A DNA stretch of 51,382 nt, taken from IMG/VR virus record IMGVR_UViG_3300003690_000177, positions 1-51,382 of that record. One strand, given 5' to 3'. A model generated the notes under the pieces. The model ran no database searches and was not told the origin of the DNA. It was given only the letters and a program-made list of their open reading frames with translations. The position numbers were made by a program, and so were the translations under genes. Source of the DNA: a virus. Shown here piece by piece: positions 19,289-28,612 of the stretch (its first letter is position 1; each line of letters begins with the position of its first letter).

Positions 19289-22200
19289 TGCCGGCTTCAT
19301 CCAGAATGATAACTGTTATATAGGGAATCGAGTCACGAACGGCGCCGAGCCGTGGGACGGTTACATAGATGATGTGGCAATTTGGGATCGCGCACTTACA
19401 CCTACGGAAATCAACGCGCTCTATAATGGTGGTTATGTTGCAGACATTAGCAATAAGGCAATGTATAGTGTTAGCACTTTAGCCACAAATCTGATCGCAT
19501 GGTATCGATTTGACGAGAGCCTTGGAGATACGGACTCAACGGTTGTGAATCGTGCCCCATCCCCACCTGCCTTGACTGATGGAACAGGAACAAACTTGGT
19601 GTTACAGACCGTCGTGACACCGCCCACTGCATACCAAGCTATAGTATACGACAACCTTTATATCCAACACCAGATTCCACAGTCAGAACAGCAGTATTCG
19701 TGGGTTACGGCGTCTTTGATTGAGGGAGAACGCATTTATGGTCTTGATGCGCCGTCATGTGCTGAGGCATCAGCAATGACCACTCAAGTAAAAGAAACGA
19801 GTTATCCTTATTATCCGGGAAACCTCTCCAGCTCCGACGTCCCACGCGTGTGGGTGAACAATTATGTTGGATTTGTTGGAAATTTGATCATTGATCCGGC
19901 CTCTAAGGAGCTACACGTTCAGGGTATTGACGGCACTCTTAAAGCCCATGCCGGCACACCTTCAGGGGAGTTTTCTGGCTTAGTTGGCGATGGTACCTCG
20001 GTGCACCTTGGCCCCGGGTCCAACTCGGCCCTCGGCGGCCCCTGGAATGACCTCATTGGTGGCGCCGACGGCGCATCGATCAACTTCGCCTTTGTAGCTT
20101 GGATATACCCCAGAAGCCGCGGCGCCGGCGATGCCGAGAATGAAGACTACGTGACGGACACCGGCACCGGTAGGGTGATTGATATCGAAGGCAAGAAGAT
20201 GCTGACCCTGACCGTGCCCTCGATGGCCGACGTCGACCCCGACAAATATCGACTTCGTTTCATTGTAGACGATGGCTCCCTTCCCGGCGCCGCTAGCGCA
20301 TATATGGTGGAGAGTAGCGATCTTCTACTAAATGAATGGACCCACGTCGTGTGCCAGTACACCTACAACGAGTTCTCGACCGGGACCTGGTACCTCTATC
20401 TGACGATGTTTATTAATGGCCAGGTCGATGACGTGTACCAGAATCTTACCTCCCCCACGGTCCCTCTCCTCGACGAAAAGCAAGCCCCTGTTGTTGGGAA
20501 CAACGGACTCGTATACGCCACCGGCCAGGCCGCGGCGCAGGGCGCCCTCGGTAACCTGGGCTTTGATGGTTATATTGCTGATCTCGCTGTTATACGCCTT
20601 CCCAAGGCCGGCCAGCCCCTGCAGGTGTTGCCCCAGGCCGTCGTAGACGAGTTGTATAATAACGGGGTCCCAAGGAGGCCTTCTGTAGCACTTGGCAAGT
20701 ACGAGGCCGGCCGTATTTGCGCGGAGTACACTTTTGATCCCTTCGGTCGAACCGAATATCCTAGCGCTAGCGTCTCCGTTCCCAACCCGATTCCCGGAGA
20801 TCAGCTGGCCGTAGCTATTGACGGTGAGAGATCTTACACGATTATGAATAGATCCCCAGCAGCCTACGGCACCGCGACCCGCGCCCCCGACGGCGCCGCC
20901 ACGAATATATACCTCGCTCGATTTGCTCCTCGCAACAGCGTTGATTCTTTGAACATTCTTACCAACAATCGTCATGGCCCCTATGGCTGGCCGACGTGGA
21001 AACAAATTCGTACAGGCGAAACAAAGGTCGCTCGCCTCATGCGCAATGCCAACTTAATCGGCACCACGATTGCTCCAAACAAAGTCCCAAATATTATTAA
21101 CGGCAAGACGGTCGGCTTTATCCAGCCCACCCAGCCAAACGATTTTATTGATTTTGTTGAGGCTCCTATCCAGCAAGAAGCCTCTCCTTTCTACTTTTAT
21201 TTCGAAGACAACACAGAAGAAGCGAACCCCGAGAACAATATCATGTTGAAAGCTCCGTCTTTCTCCAATGAATATGATTATTTCTCACACGCCGCCCTTA
21301 ACAACAGGCTCGGATTAAAGATTGATCTTGAACAACCCAAGGTATATGATTCGATTGTTGATTTTGCTTTGAACAGCGATCTTAGCTTAATGATGAATTA
21401 TAGCCAAAGGATTTACCCATCAGCCGAAAGCGCTTTTAGGGCAACTGTCCGCGGCCGCACAGCTTACGATATTAATAATATTTATAACTCAAGTCGGATA
21501 TATCGAAGCTTGCGCTATGGGGGGGTCGTAACTTTTGGGCAGGACCGCGCGCCCGCCGGGCCCGTGTCGTCGTCCGGGGAGATCGGTGCACTGTGTTCTG
21601 CGTCGAGTACGTGGCCCCTCGACCCGCATCTGTACTACTCAGCCATTGCCTCTGTGACCGCATCTGATGGTTCCGGTGAGCTTATGAACCTGTATGGAAC
21701 GTACCAACAAAATCCTATTACTAGCAGCAAGGCTCAAGATTACCCTACCCCATTTTCAATGCCCACATATGCTTTGAGGGTGCCAGCTGGCCAGCAGGTT
21801 TCTGGGTCCGACCACGGCCTTTCTCTTCCAACTGGCGCCGTTGCCTTTGGTGGAGATACAGAGTGGATAGCTCCTGTCCAAGCTGGCAAGGATCCTTATA
21901 AAAATTATACATTAATCTCGGATCGAATTCGAAGCATTGCTAAAGATTATTCTATCTTGCCTGAATTCCGTATAAGTTCTCATATGAAGTATTTTTTGAA
22001 AGAGAACTCAGGTGATTTTCTTGCACCGCTTGATAACATTTTTGAGTTATCTGGAGCGGCAGTTAGTAACAGCACAAAGTCAACATTCTATAAGACCTAT
22101 ACAAATGCCGATTTCTTGAAATATTTCAAAGTCGTTGATGAAGATTTAAATGAAAAGAGATCAGGAAACCTTCAAATAGTGCGAGATAAAGTATCCTTAA

Positions 22201-24809
22201 AGTGTGATGCCATCTTGAAGTTCGTTCCCTATAAGGGTTTTTACCCGGCAGAAAGAGCCCTTGAAATAGGCGCAATCTTTTCTCAATCTTATGGGCCGTC
22301 ATTGATGTATTTAACGTGTTCCTTCGTTAACCTAGGCTACGGCCAGATCGACGTTCATCAGCAGTTTAATGGCTCCGAGGCTTACCGGCTACGCCCAATG
22401 ATGGAGCCTCTTATGTCCCCGGGCATTTTGTTTAATACAATTAAATCCGGCCTCGCCACCAGCGATGTTGTGGTGGTGGGCACCACGAATCGTGAATATC
22501 CATGGCTCCGAGCTTCTTATATCGCAACAGGGTCCCAAACAAGTCCAGATAAGGATGGTATTTTTTACAGCACCACACAGCAGCCTGACCAGGGTCGCAC
22601 CGCTGCTAACGAGTATGTGGCCTCAACGCCGGGCAACGTGCTCTGGTTTGGCTCTAGCTCCAACTGTCAGCTGTTCGGCTCGTGGACCTACCCCAGCACC
22701 ACTATGTTGACAAAACTACCCTTTGAAGCTATCTATAGTCCGGCACAGTTTTTTAATGAGAACTGGCTTAGTAACAGAGCTACAGTTCCTGTCGCCGGCC
22801 TTGACGGTCCCGCGGGCCAGGGCGTAGTTTATGATAGGTGGCCTTCTGGGAGCATGGCGATGGCATCGCTGGCATATGGTCAAACACCATCTCCTTTCGC
22901 TGCCGGCACCACCTCGTACGTCAGCTATCAAAGTAATCTAGTATTTACAGGAAGCGCCGGGGAGAGCATTTGGCCAAAATACATGAATCGTTCTGGATCG
23001 TCTTTAGTTGGTCCCCTTTATACTCATGCTATCGACAACTTTTTGTGTGAGACAACAAACATGTTCATAAGCGATCTTACAAGTTTTCAATCAGCTCGGG
23101 AAGAAGATTTCCGCCCCGTTGTTGCCGGCACCACTTATTCAATGGTAATGCGTCTTTATCGCTCTGATAACCAGCAGTCCAGCTTTTCCGACCCCGCCGC
23201 GATTGACGAGGAATCTGCCTTTGAAATGTATTCCCGTCGTAGCGCTTTTGGTCCACCTGTGGGTGCTAACATTCGCATAAACAATGACCAGCCCGTCGTC
23301 ACCGGACTGAGCTATTCACATGTTACTCCACCATATTATGACGGCGAGGCTAAAGTAACATTTACTTTTTCTGCCTCCTGGGATGGATACCCTACATTAA
23401 ATGATATTATCTCTAATACAACTTTGGAATATCAGAGAGATGAACTCACCCCGAATCTTAATGCCCAGCGCGCGCAAGATTCTTCAGGCCAGGGCGCTGG
23501 AGATCCTAATGCTGATGTTCGTATGCAAATAGATAGTAGTTTCAATCTTTTAGAGAGGCTTCAAGAAGTTCCCGATGGCACCGTTACTCTGAAAGATAGA
23601 TGGCTAATTCAATCTAAGTTTGAAACTCCCATTCTTAACTTTGCTGGAGTCTCTACTGGGTCGGTTCCTAAAGAGACCTATACGGCGACAACTGCGACGG
23701 CGAGTGCTGCGCAAATAACAACACGAGGCATGTGGCATCAATATGGTGCTGTTTGTACAGGCTCATCTGGTGTATGGGCAACACTTGAAAATGCTTCCGG
23801 GAAATCTTTGGCCGAGGTTGTCGGCTTCCCGGTCGGTACCCCACAGCGAGTTGGTGAGCCCACGAAGGAGTACAAACTTGAAGAGGCCATTGTTGCAGTT
23901 CCATTTAAGACTGTAGATAATCGTCGCGAATTTATTAAGTTCCCCGAACAAGAGGTCCGGATTGTTTCCGAAGACGGAATACTTTTAGAATCATACACAC
24001 AGCCCGATCCTCGCTCGCAAACTTATAAAAACTTGGTTGCCGCGATGGACAAATATGTGTTTCCCCCAAGCCTTAATTTTGTAGAGTTTACCCAGCCAGA
24101 TGCGATCTTAATGTATATCTTTGAATTTCACGCCATGCTCAATCAGAACGATATCACGGATATATGGCAGAATCTGCCCCCCTTTATAGGAGAAACTTTT
24201 GAACAAGAAGAAACAGAGGTGGAAGAAAAAGAGCTTGTGGATCTTATTCTGGATAAAGATGACAGCATTCAGTGGATGGTCTTTAAGGTAAAGAAGAAGG
24301 CCAAGAAGGATTTTGAAGTATATCGTCGTTCTCTGGTTACTGATAACCTTTCCGCCATGACCCCTCGGATTACGTCGCCTTATAGCTATAACTGGCCGTA
24401 TGATTACTTCTCTTTGATCGAGCTAGCCAAGATTGAAGAAGAGGTACAGTATGTGTCGGCCGACATGAAGGAGGGTGTCGATCTAACAGAGGCCGAGTTA
24501 CTAACAATAACAAAACCTGATCCTGCAGGACGCGTGCCACCCCAACAGCCACCGGGAACCACCGATATATCTATAGCTCCGACACGCAAGAGACGGGGGC
24601 CCTCAACAAAGCCAAGGAAACCTTCGAAGAAGCCCGCCCGTTCTCCAACGAAGCCGAGAAAACGAACATCTTTGCCCTGGAGATCTCCTCGTAAGAAATC
24701 TACCACAAGCAAATCCGGTATTAAAACAATAACTAAGGTACTTAAGAAGAGCCCCGCGAAGTCTAAAGTTAAGAAGAGAACGCGCAAATCTAGGTATGGT
24801 AAGAAATAA
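19272..24809 (+). CDS. Giant LamG-domain tail protein, part 3 of 3, Lys/Arg-rich tail
   Basis: This is the final part of the gene begun at 12331. Reading from 19272 it completes the fourth obvious LamG domain (GYIDDVAIWDRALTPTEI) and has another at 20075-20665 (FVAWIYPRS, EWTHVVCQY, GYIADLAV). The following 1300 residues carry no recognised motif; they are beta-rich with Ser/Thr/Tyr strands. An acidic segment (EQEETEVEEKEL, about 24205) is followed by KVKKKAKKDF. The last 75 residues, coded at about 24580-24806, are histone-H1-like: short KPRKPSKKP, SPTKPRKR and KKSPAKSKVKKR units. The GTG at 19374 is the first start in this frame but is not needed if the gene is one. It overlaps the next start (TAATG). 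Confidence 0.75.
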   Translation, partial: PAATTSAGFIQNDNCYIGNRVTNGAEPWDGYIDDVAIWDRALTPTEINALYNGGYVADISNKAMYSVSTLATNLIAWYRFDESLGDTDSTVVNRAPSPPALTDGTGTNLVLQTVVTPPTAYQAIVYDNLYIQHQIPQSEQQYSWVTASLIEGERIYGLDAPSCAEASAMTTQVKETSYPYYPGNLSSSDVPRVWVNNYVGFVGNLIIDPASKELHVQGIDGTLKAHAGTPSGEFSGLVGDGTSVHLGPGSNSALGGPWNDLIGGADGASINFAFVAWIYPRSRGAGDAENEDYVTDTGTGRVIDIEGKKMLTLTVPSMADVDPDKYRLRFIVDDGSLPGAASAYMVESSDLLLNEWTHVVCQYTYNEFSTGTWYLYLTMFINGQVDDVYQNLTSPTVPLLDEKQAPVVGNNGLVYATGQAAAQGALGNLGFDGYIADLAVIRLPKAGQPLQVLPQAVVDELYNNGVPRRPSVALGKYEAGRICAEYTFDPFGRTEYPSASVSVPNPIPGDQLAVAIDGERSYTIMNRSPAAYGTATRAPDGAATNIYLARFAPRNSVDSLNILTNNRHGPYGWPTWKQIRTGETKVARLMRNANLIGTTIAPNKVPNIINGKTVGFIQPTQPNDFIDFVEAPIQQEASPFYFYFEDNTEEANPENNIMLKAPSFSNEYDYFSHAALNNRLGLKIDLEQPKVYDSIVDFALNSDLSLMMNYSQRIYPSAESAFRATVRGRTAYDINNIYNSSRIYRSLRYGGVVTFGQDRAPAGPVSSSGEIGALCSASSTWPLDPHLYYSAIASVTASDGSGELMNLYGTYQQNPITSSKAQDYPTPFSMPTYALRVPAGQQVSGSDHGLSLPTGAVAFGGDTEWIAPVQAGKDPYKNYTLISDRIRSIAKDYSILPEFRISSHMKYFLKENSGDFLAPLDNIFELSGAAVSNSTKSTFYKTYTNADFLKYFKVVDEDLNEKRSGNLQIVRDKVSLKCDAILKFVPYKGFYPAERALEIGAIFSQSYGPSLMYLTCSFVNLGYGQIDVHQQFNGSEAYRLRPMMEPLMSPGILFNTIKSGLATSDVVVVGTTNREYPWLRASYIATGSQTSPDKDGIFYSTTQQPDQGRTAANEYVASTPGNVLWFGSSSNCQLFGSWTYPSTTMLTKLPFEAIYSPAQFFNENWLSNRATVPVAGLDGPAGQGVVYDRWPSGSMAMASLAYGQTPSPFAAGTTSYVSYQSNLVFTGSAGESIWPKYMNRSGSSLVGPLYTHAIDNFLCETTNMFISDLTSFQSAREEDFRPVVAGTTYSMVMRLYRSDNQQSSFSDPAAIDEESAFEMYSRRSAFGPPVGANIRINNDQPVVTGLSYSHVTPPYYDGEAKVTFTFSASWDGYPTLNDIISNTTLEYQRDELTPNLNAQRAQDSSGQGAGDPNADVRMQIDSSFNLLERLQEVPDGTVTLKDRWLIQSKFETPILNFAGVSTGSVPKETYTATTATASAAQITTRGMWHQYGAVCTGSSGVWATLENASGKSLAEVVGFPVGTPQRVGEPTKEYKLEEAIVAVPFKTVDNRREFIKFPEQEVRIVSEDGILLESYTQPDPRSQTYKNLVAAMDKYVFPPSLNFVEFTQPDAILMYIFEFHAMLNQNDITDIWQNLPPFIGETFEQEETEVEEKELVDLILDKDDSIQWMVFKVKKKAKKDFEVYRRSLVTDNLSAMTPRITSPYSYNWPYDYFSLIELAKIEEEVQYVSADMKEGVDLTEAELLTITKPDPAGRVPPQQPPGTTDISIAPTRKRRGPSTKPRKPSKKPARSPTKPRKRTSLPWRSPRKKSTTSKSGIKTITKVLKKSPAKSKVKKRTRKSRYGKK

Positions 24810-25747
24810 TGGGATTTTTCGATAAAAAAGAGGACGTTATCGATTTCAAGTTAACGGAATATGGCAAGTATTCACTAGCAATTGGAAAACTAAATCCGTC
24901 TTATTATGCATTTTTCGATGACGACATCCAATATGATGTAAGCGGCTCGGGATTTGCAGAAAATCAAAATGTGGCTGAGGTTCGTATTCAAAATGATACC
25001 CCTAAGCTAAAGATTATTCCCACTCGTACCGGCGCAGAAACTAGAGTTTCACAGTTTTTGAACAACTTACAAACGGCTGTCGGCAACAGCAACTCCGACC
25101 CTGCAGAGAACGTTGAGGCATTTAAACAGCAAACATTCGCAGAAAAAGGCAAAATTGATGCCTACCCGCTTGGCAACTCTTCTTTAATGTCACAATATAG
25201 TGCTGCGTGGCAAATCGAGCTGCTTTCGCAGCCCGAAATCTCATCCTCTACGCCTTATCTTAATGAAGATGATTTTATTAATAATATCCCACAACTTAAT
25301 ATTAATATAGATTATGAAGTATTCTTTAAGGCCGGCGATCCTAATAATTCCGCGCTTTCAATCAGCGATGCCTTCGGGGACACAGATATATACTTGGCAC
25401 TTAATGAAAAATATTTGATGTTGGAGATAACCGAAAACAATACAGAGTTTTTAAAAGAGAACTTTGACATGCAGGTTTATCATTCATCGTCGACTGGTTA
25501 TGTGCAAAAATCATATACCCCCGAAGACCCTGATGACTTTATGTCTTCGACCCCAAATAATATAGAATACTATATGAATATTTTGGTTGATAATGAGATC
25601 CCGCAAGAAGTTATCGAGGAACTAAATATATCTGAGAAGGCCTTGAGCACCTCGGCCTCTAGATTGAAGCTAAACCGAGACCTATATACTGCCGGTACCG
25701 GTATCGCCGGCGTCGGCCCCGATGGCGAAAATGAGGAGCCCTGTTAA
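24809..25747 (+). CDS. MGFFDK-type virion structural protein
   Basis: The 312-aa protein starts MGFFDKKEDVIDFKLTEYGK, then LAIGKLNPSYYAFFDDDIQYD. This opening is shared with the protein at 31160 (MGFLDN, LTDLGRKRL, KYALGDDEIDYG), so the two are paralogues. The middle contains mixed strands (NINIDYEVFFKAGDP, YLALNEKYLMLEI) and the C-terminus is a short acidic/Gly tail. I do not know the function. It is embedded in tail/fibre genes with overlapping start and stop codons on both sides, so it is probably a virion component or adaptor. The name describes the N-terminus only. Confidence 0.65.
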   Translation: MGFFDKKEDVIDFKLTEYGKYSLAIGKLNPSYYAFFDDDIQYDVSGSGFAENQNVAEVRIQNDTPKLKIIPTRTGAETRVSQFLNNLQTAVGNSNSDPAENVEAFKQQTFAEKGKIDAYPLGNSSLMSQYSAAWQIELLSQPEISSSTPYLNEDDFINNIPQLNINIDYEVFFKAGDPNNSALSISDAFGDTDIYLALNEKYLMLEITENNTEFLKENFDMQVYHSSSTGYVQKSYTPEDPDDFMSSTPNNIEYYMNILVDNEIPQEVIEELNISEKALSTSASRLKLNRDLYTAGTGIAGVGPDGENEEPC

Positions 25748-28611
25748 TGGACATTTCTAATGGGCCATACCTAAAAGGAGGAACGGTTCCCTTTGTTAAC
25801 ATTCAAGGAATCATGATCACCGGCCATACCCGCAACAAAGATTTGTGGGTACAACTAGATATTTCTAACGAGAAGGACAACTTTTTTAAGGATAAGGTCA
25901 CTTTTTCTAATTTTGTTTATATTACAGAAGATATCAAATATTTAAGCAAGCTTTGTTATGATAGAGCAGAGCTGGTAAAGAGAATAAAAACCTTTAAACA
26001 AGGAAAGCATGGCTATAAGCACCCTCGACTTAAAAAAACTCTGACTCTGCAAAAGAAAGAGTATACGATAAAGGCGCGCACCTTGACGGTAGGAGGAAGG
26101 GAGACTCCAATTTGGCACCACTCGTATGTAGAGCGGTTTAGAGTAAAATATCAGCCCACTCTTTATGTCTTAGTGGCTTCTTACCGCATTTATAAAAACA
26201 AGATTGAAGTCAATAATGTGGTTAAAGATACTATTCTTTTAAATGGCCGCGTTCCTCCAACTGCAAACTTATATCGATTGACAGAATCGATGGCTGGATT
26301 TGGCGCCGCCGGTACTGTGTGGCCAGGCGCAGTCCATGAGATGGATAATAGAGTTATGGCCGGCCTTACGCACACAATAGCTAAGCATCCCGAAGTTAAA
26401 CCCCTTCCTATATTAAGCATTAAAAACGTTGATGGAAGGATTTTACAAGCTTCAAGGCGCTTGGAGATTGATATGAAGCCTCCACCTTTTAATAGTTCGC
26501 CGAGCACATATATATCGGAGCCGACTTTATCTCGAAACGGTGAAGGACTTATTCATGGCTTCTTTTCGTTTGATTTGTATAAATATAGCCAGAATGAGAC
26601 CGAGCTTGGCCGCGCATTCAAATCTGGTGAATCCCTCCAGGCCGCCAGCCGAGTAAAAGATCTTGTTATTTATTCTAAGCTCGCCGGCGAGAGTATAAAG
26701 GGCAATTCTCTTACGCCAGGAAACCAAGGCGAGTGCTATTGTGGCACAGGTAAAGTAGACAAATATAAGAGAGTTGCTTCCTTGGGGAACAACCTGGACA
26801 TTATTAGCACCAGCAATAATGGTAAGATATTGAATGTTGCTTTTATGGATAGAAGCGCTGTCAACCATTCTGCTGGGCACATGCAATATAAAGTAGAGGT
26901 TCTTTTGGTTGATGATACCAGGGAAGCACTCATTAGTATTATTCGAAATTTAGCTAGCGCCGTATCTAAGTTTGAAGGACTGCCGCCGGTGATGTTGCCG
27001 CGTCTGCCATGGCCGCGACTTATTGACCAATATATAGCTGCCTTAATTTTTATGTATGGAGATGAAGAGATCGAGGGATATAATATCGGGTATTGGAAGA
27101 AAAATCTATTATCTTTAACTTCAAAATTTAATCAAGATACTTCAATTGATGGTTATGGACTTTTTTTGCAGTCTGTTCGGATATTCATTGCCAAATTATC
27201 ACGCCTTACTAGTCCTAAATATTCTTCAAAAACCAATAGCGCCGCCGCGAAATCTCGACTTGGAAGTTCAAAAAGAGGACCATTCCTTAGGATTGAAAAA
27301 GAGTTTAAGGAAAAATTTGAAATTCAAGGGAATAGAAACGTAGGTCTCAATTATCTAGAGGCTAACTTGTCCAATGTGTATGGAGTAATACCGGTGATCA
27401 GTTATGAAGACATGGCATCTCGGGTTCAGGGGGAAGAAGAAAAGTTTTCTGTCAGTAACCCTAAAGGATCGGCCGTAAATAGTTATGGATTTTTAACACC
27501 AGCGGCCGTTAACCTAGAAAGTTCTGGAAAGGGAGTTTCTACGACCGGGCTGCAGGCTAGTACAGACAGCCTAACTCCTCTATTGAGGAATAAATCTGTT
27601 AACACTACGAAAGTTTTGGGCCTTCAAAAATCTGTAAGTGCGGAAAGCAACAAGAAATCTGTTTTAAGTGCCGTCGGAATCTCAGCAACTCCATTTAAGT
27701 CTAACTTGAAAAAACTAGTAATGAATAAAAGACTCGTCAAGGCGAAGACGAGCGATGCTAGCTTCGCCATCGGAGACGTCTTTGCTGAAGGAAATACAAA
27801 GGCCACAGCAGCATCAGGCTCAGCACAATCTATTATTAAAAGTTCGTTTACTGTTGCCAACTCAGCACTTGTTAATACAATTGTTAATAAACAAGCCGCC
27901 GGCTTTAAAAAGAAGATTGCCATTACTAACGCCGGCAATATAGCCGGTTCTCTTGCATTAATGAAAGTTAACGAGAACGAAGGGATAAACTCAGATCTCA
28001 ATTCTGTTTCAAATATTATTAACTTCGGTTCTTTAGTAAGAGTAGAGTTTTTAGATGGATTTGTTGAACGTTTGGGGGTAAGAAATCCGATATGGTCGCC
28101 GTTGACAGTGAAGCATCATAAAACTGCTGAAGAAGAGGAAGAAGCGTTGGTATGCCGCCTGGTTACTTTAACAAATACAATAAATGTCGGCCAAGGCTTA
28201 GGGGTAAAGCCATTGTCTACCTTATTTATTATAGGAGGGCTAGGACAAAGCTATATGGAGCAGAGCAACTATAAAGAACAGCTTATAAAAAACAATGCTG
28301 TCGTCCGCGGCCTTGTACCTATGAGTCCCATTACACGGACATCCGTCGCTTTGTATGCTAGGAACTCTCCTCTTTATCCAATGCCTCCTGAGCCGCCCCC
28401 GCCGGCCCCCAAAAAACCATCACGATTTTCTCGTAGGTCGAAGCCACTGAGCATTAAAACCGTTAAAAAAGCAGGCAAAGCCGCCGCCAAACAAAGTATT
28501 AAGACAGCTAAGAAGGCCGCGGCCACCGCTCGCAAGCAAAGCACAAAGAAATCATACAAGCAAAGCACAAAGAAATCATACAAGAAGCCAAAGATGAAGG
28601 GAAAGTATTAG
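25747..28611 (+). CDS. Structural protein with lysine-rich C-terminal tail (954 aa)
   Basis: I do not recognise the family. The N-terminal 150 residues read like a virion beta-domain (VPFVNIQGIMITGHTR, DLWVQLDIS, then VRYQP-like VKYQPTLYVLVASYRI). Residues 560-760 are Ser/Asn/Lys-rich with repeated short helices and look low in complexity. The final 60 residues are basic: repeated K-K-A, K-Q-S-I-K-T-A-K-K-A and a tandem eight-residue repeat KQSTKKSY, coded by the 24-base repeat at 28534-28581. This tail resembles the one at the end of the giant LamG protein upstream. A nucleic-acid or phospholipid contact, or a condensed assembly tether, is possible. Context points to a tail or fibre protein. 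Confidence 0.6.
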   Translation: MDISNGPYLKGGTVPFVNIQGIMITGHTRNKDLWVQLDISNEKDNFFKDKVTFSNFVYITEDIKYLSKLCYDRAELVKRIKTFKQGKHGYKHPRLKKTLTLQKKEYTIKARTLTVGGRETPIWHHSYVERFRVKYQPTLYVLVASYRIYKNKIEVNNVVKDTILLNGRVPPTANLYRLTESMAGFGAAGTVWPGAVHEMDNRVMAGLTHTIAKHPEVKPLPILSIKNVDGRILQASRRLEIDMKPPPFNSSPSTYISEPTLSRNGEGLIHGFFSFDLYKYSQNETELGRAFKSGESLQAASRVKDLVIYSKLAGESIKGNSLTPGNQGECYCGTGKVDKYKRVASLGNNLDIISTSNNGKILNVAFMDRSAVNHSAGHMQYKVEVLLVDDTREALISIIRNLASAVSKFEGLPPVMLPRLPWPRLIDQYIAALIFMYGDEEIEGYNIGYWKKNLLSLTSKFNQDTSIDGYGLFLQSVRIFIAKLSRLTSPKYSSKTNSAAAKSRLGSSKRGPFLRIEKEFKEKFEIQGNRNVGLNYLEANLSNVYGVIPVISYEDMASRVQGEEEKFSVSNPKGSAVNSYGFLTPAAVNLESSGKGVSTTGLQASTDSLTPLLRNKSVNTTKVLGLQKSVSAESNKKSVLSAVGISATPFKSNLKKLVMNKRLVKAKTSDASFAIGDVFAEGNTKATAASGSAQSIIKSSFTVANSALVNTIVNKQAAGFKKKIAITNAGNIAGSLALMKVNENEGINSDLNSVSNIINFGSLVRVEFLDGFVERLGVRNPIWSPLTVKHHKTAEEEEEALVCRLVTLTNTINVGQGLGVKPLSTLFIIGGLGQSYMEQSNYKEQLIKNNAVVRGLVPMSPITRTSVALYARNSPLYPMPPEPPPPAPKKPSRFSRRSKPLSIKTVKKAGKAAAKQSIKTAKKAAATARKQSTKKSYKQSTKKSYKKPKMKGKY
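28534..28581 (+). repeat. 24-base tandem repeat, two copies
   Basis: A 24-base unit beginning AAGCAAAGCACAAAG occurs twice in perfect tandem at 28534-28557 and 28558-28581. It codes KQSTKKSY twice within the Lys-rich tail of the 954-aa protein. In-frame length means copy number could vary without breaking the gene. Confidence 0.9.
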
Positions 28612-28612
28612 A

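Noticed and set aside
20328-21005. Long minus-strand open frame (225 codons) inside the LamG gene
   Set aside because: It is a shadow of the GC-rich sense frame. It has no ribosome site or recognisable motif and would lie wholly inside a real gene.
26578-26585. TATAAATA, matching the T4 late-promoter consensus on the + strand
   Set aside because: It lies in the middle of an intact coding gene with no gene start nearby, and one eight-base AT-rich match in 51 kb is expected by chance.
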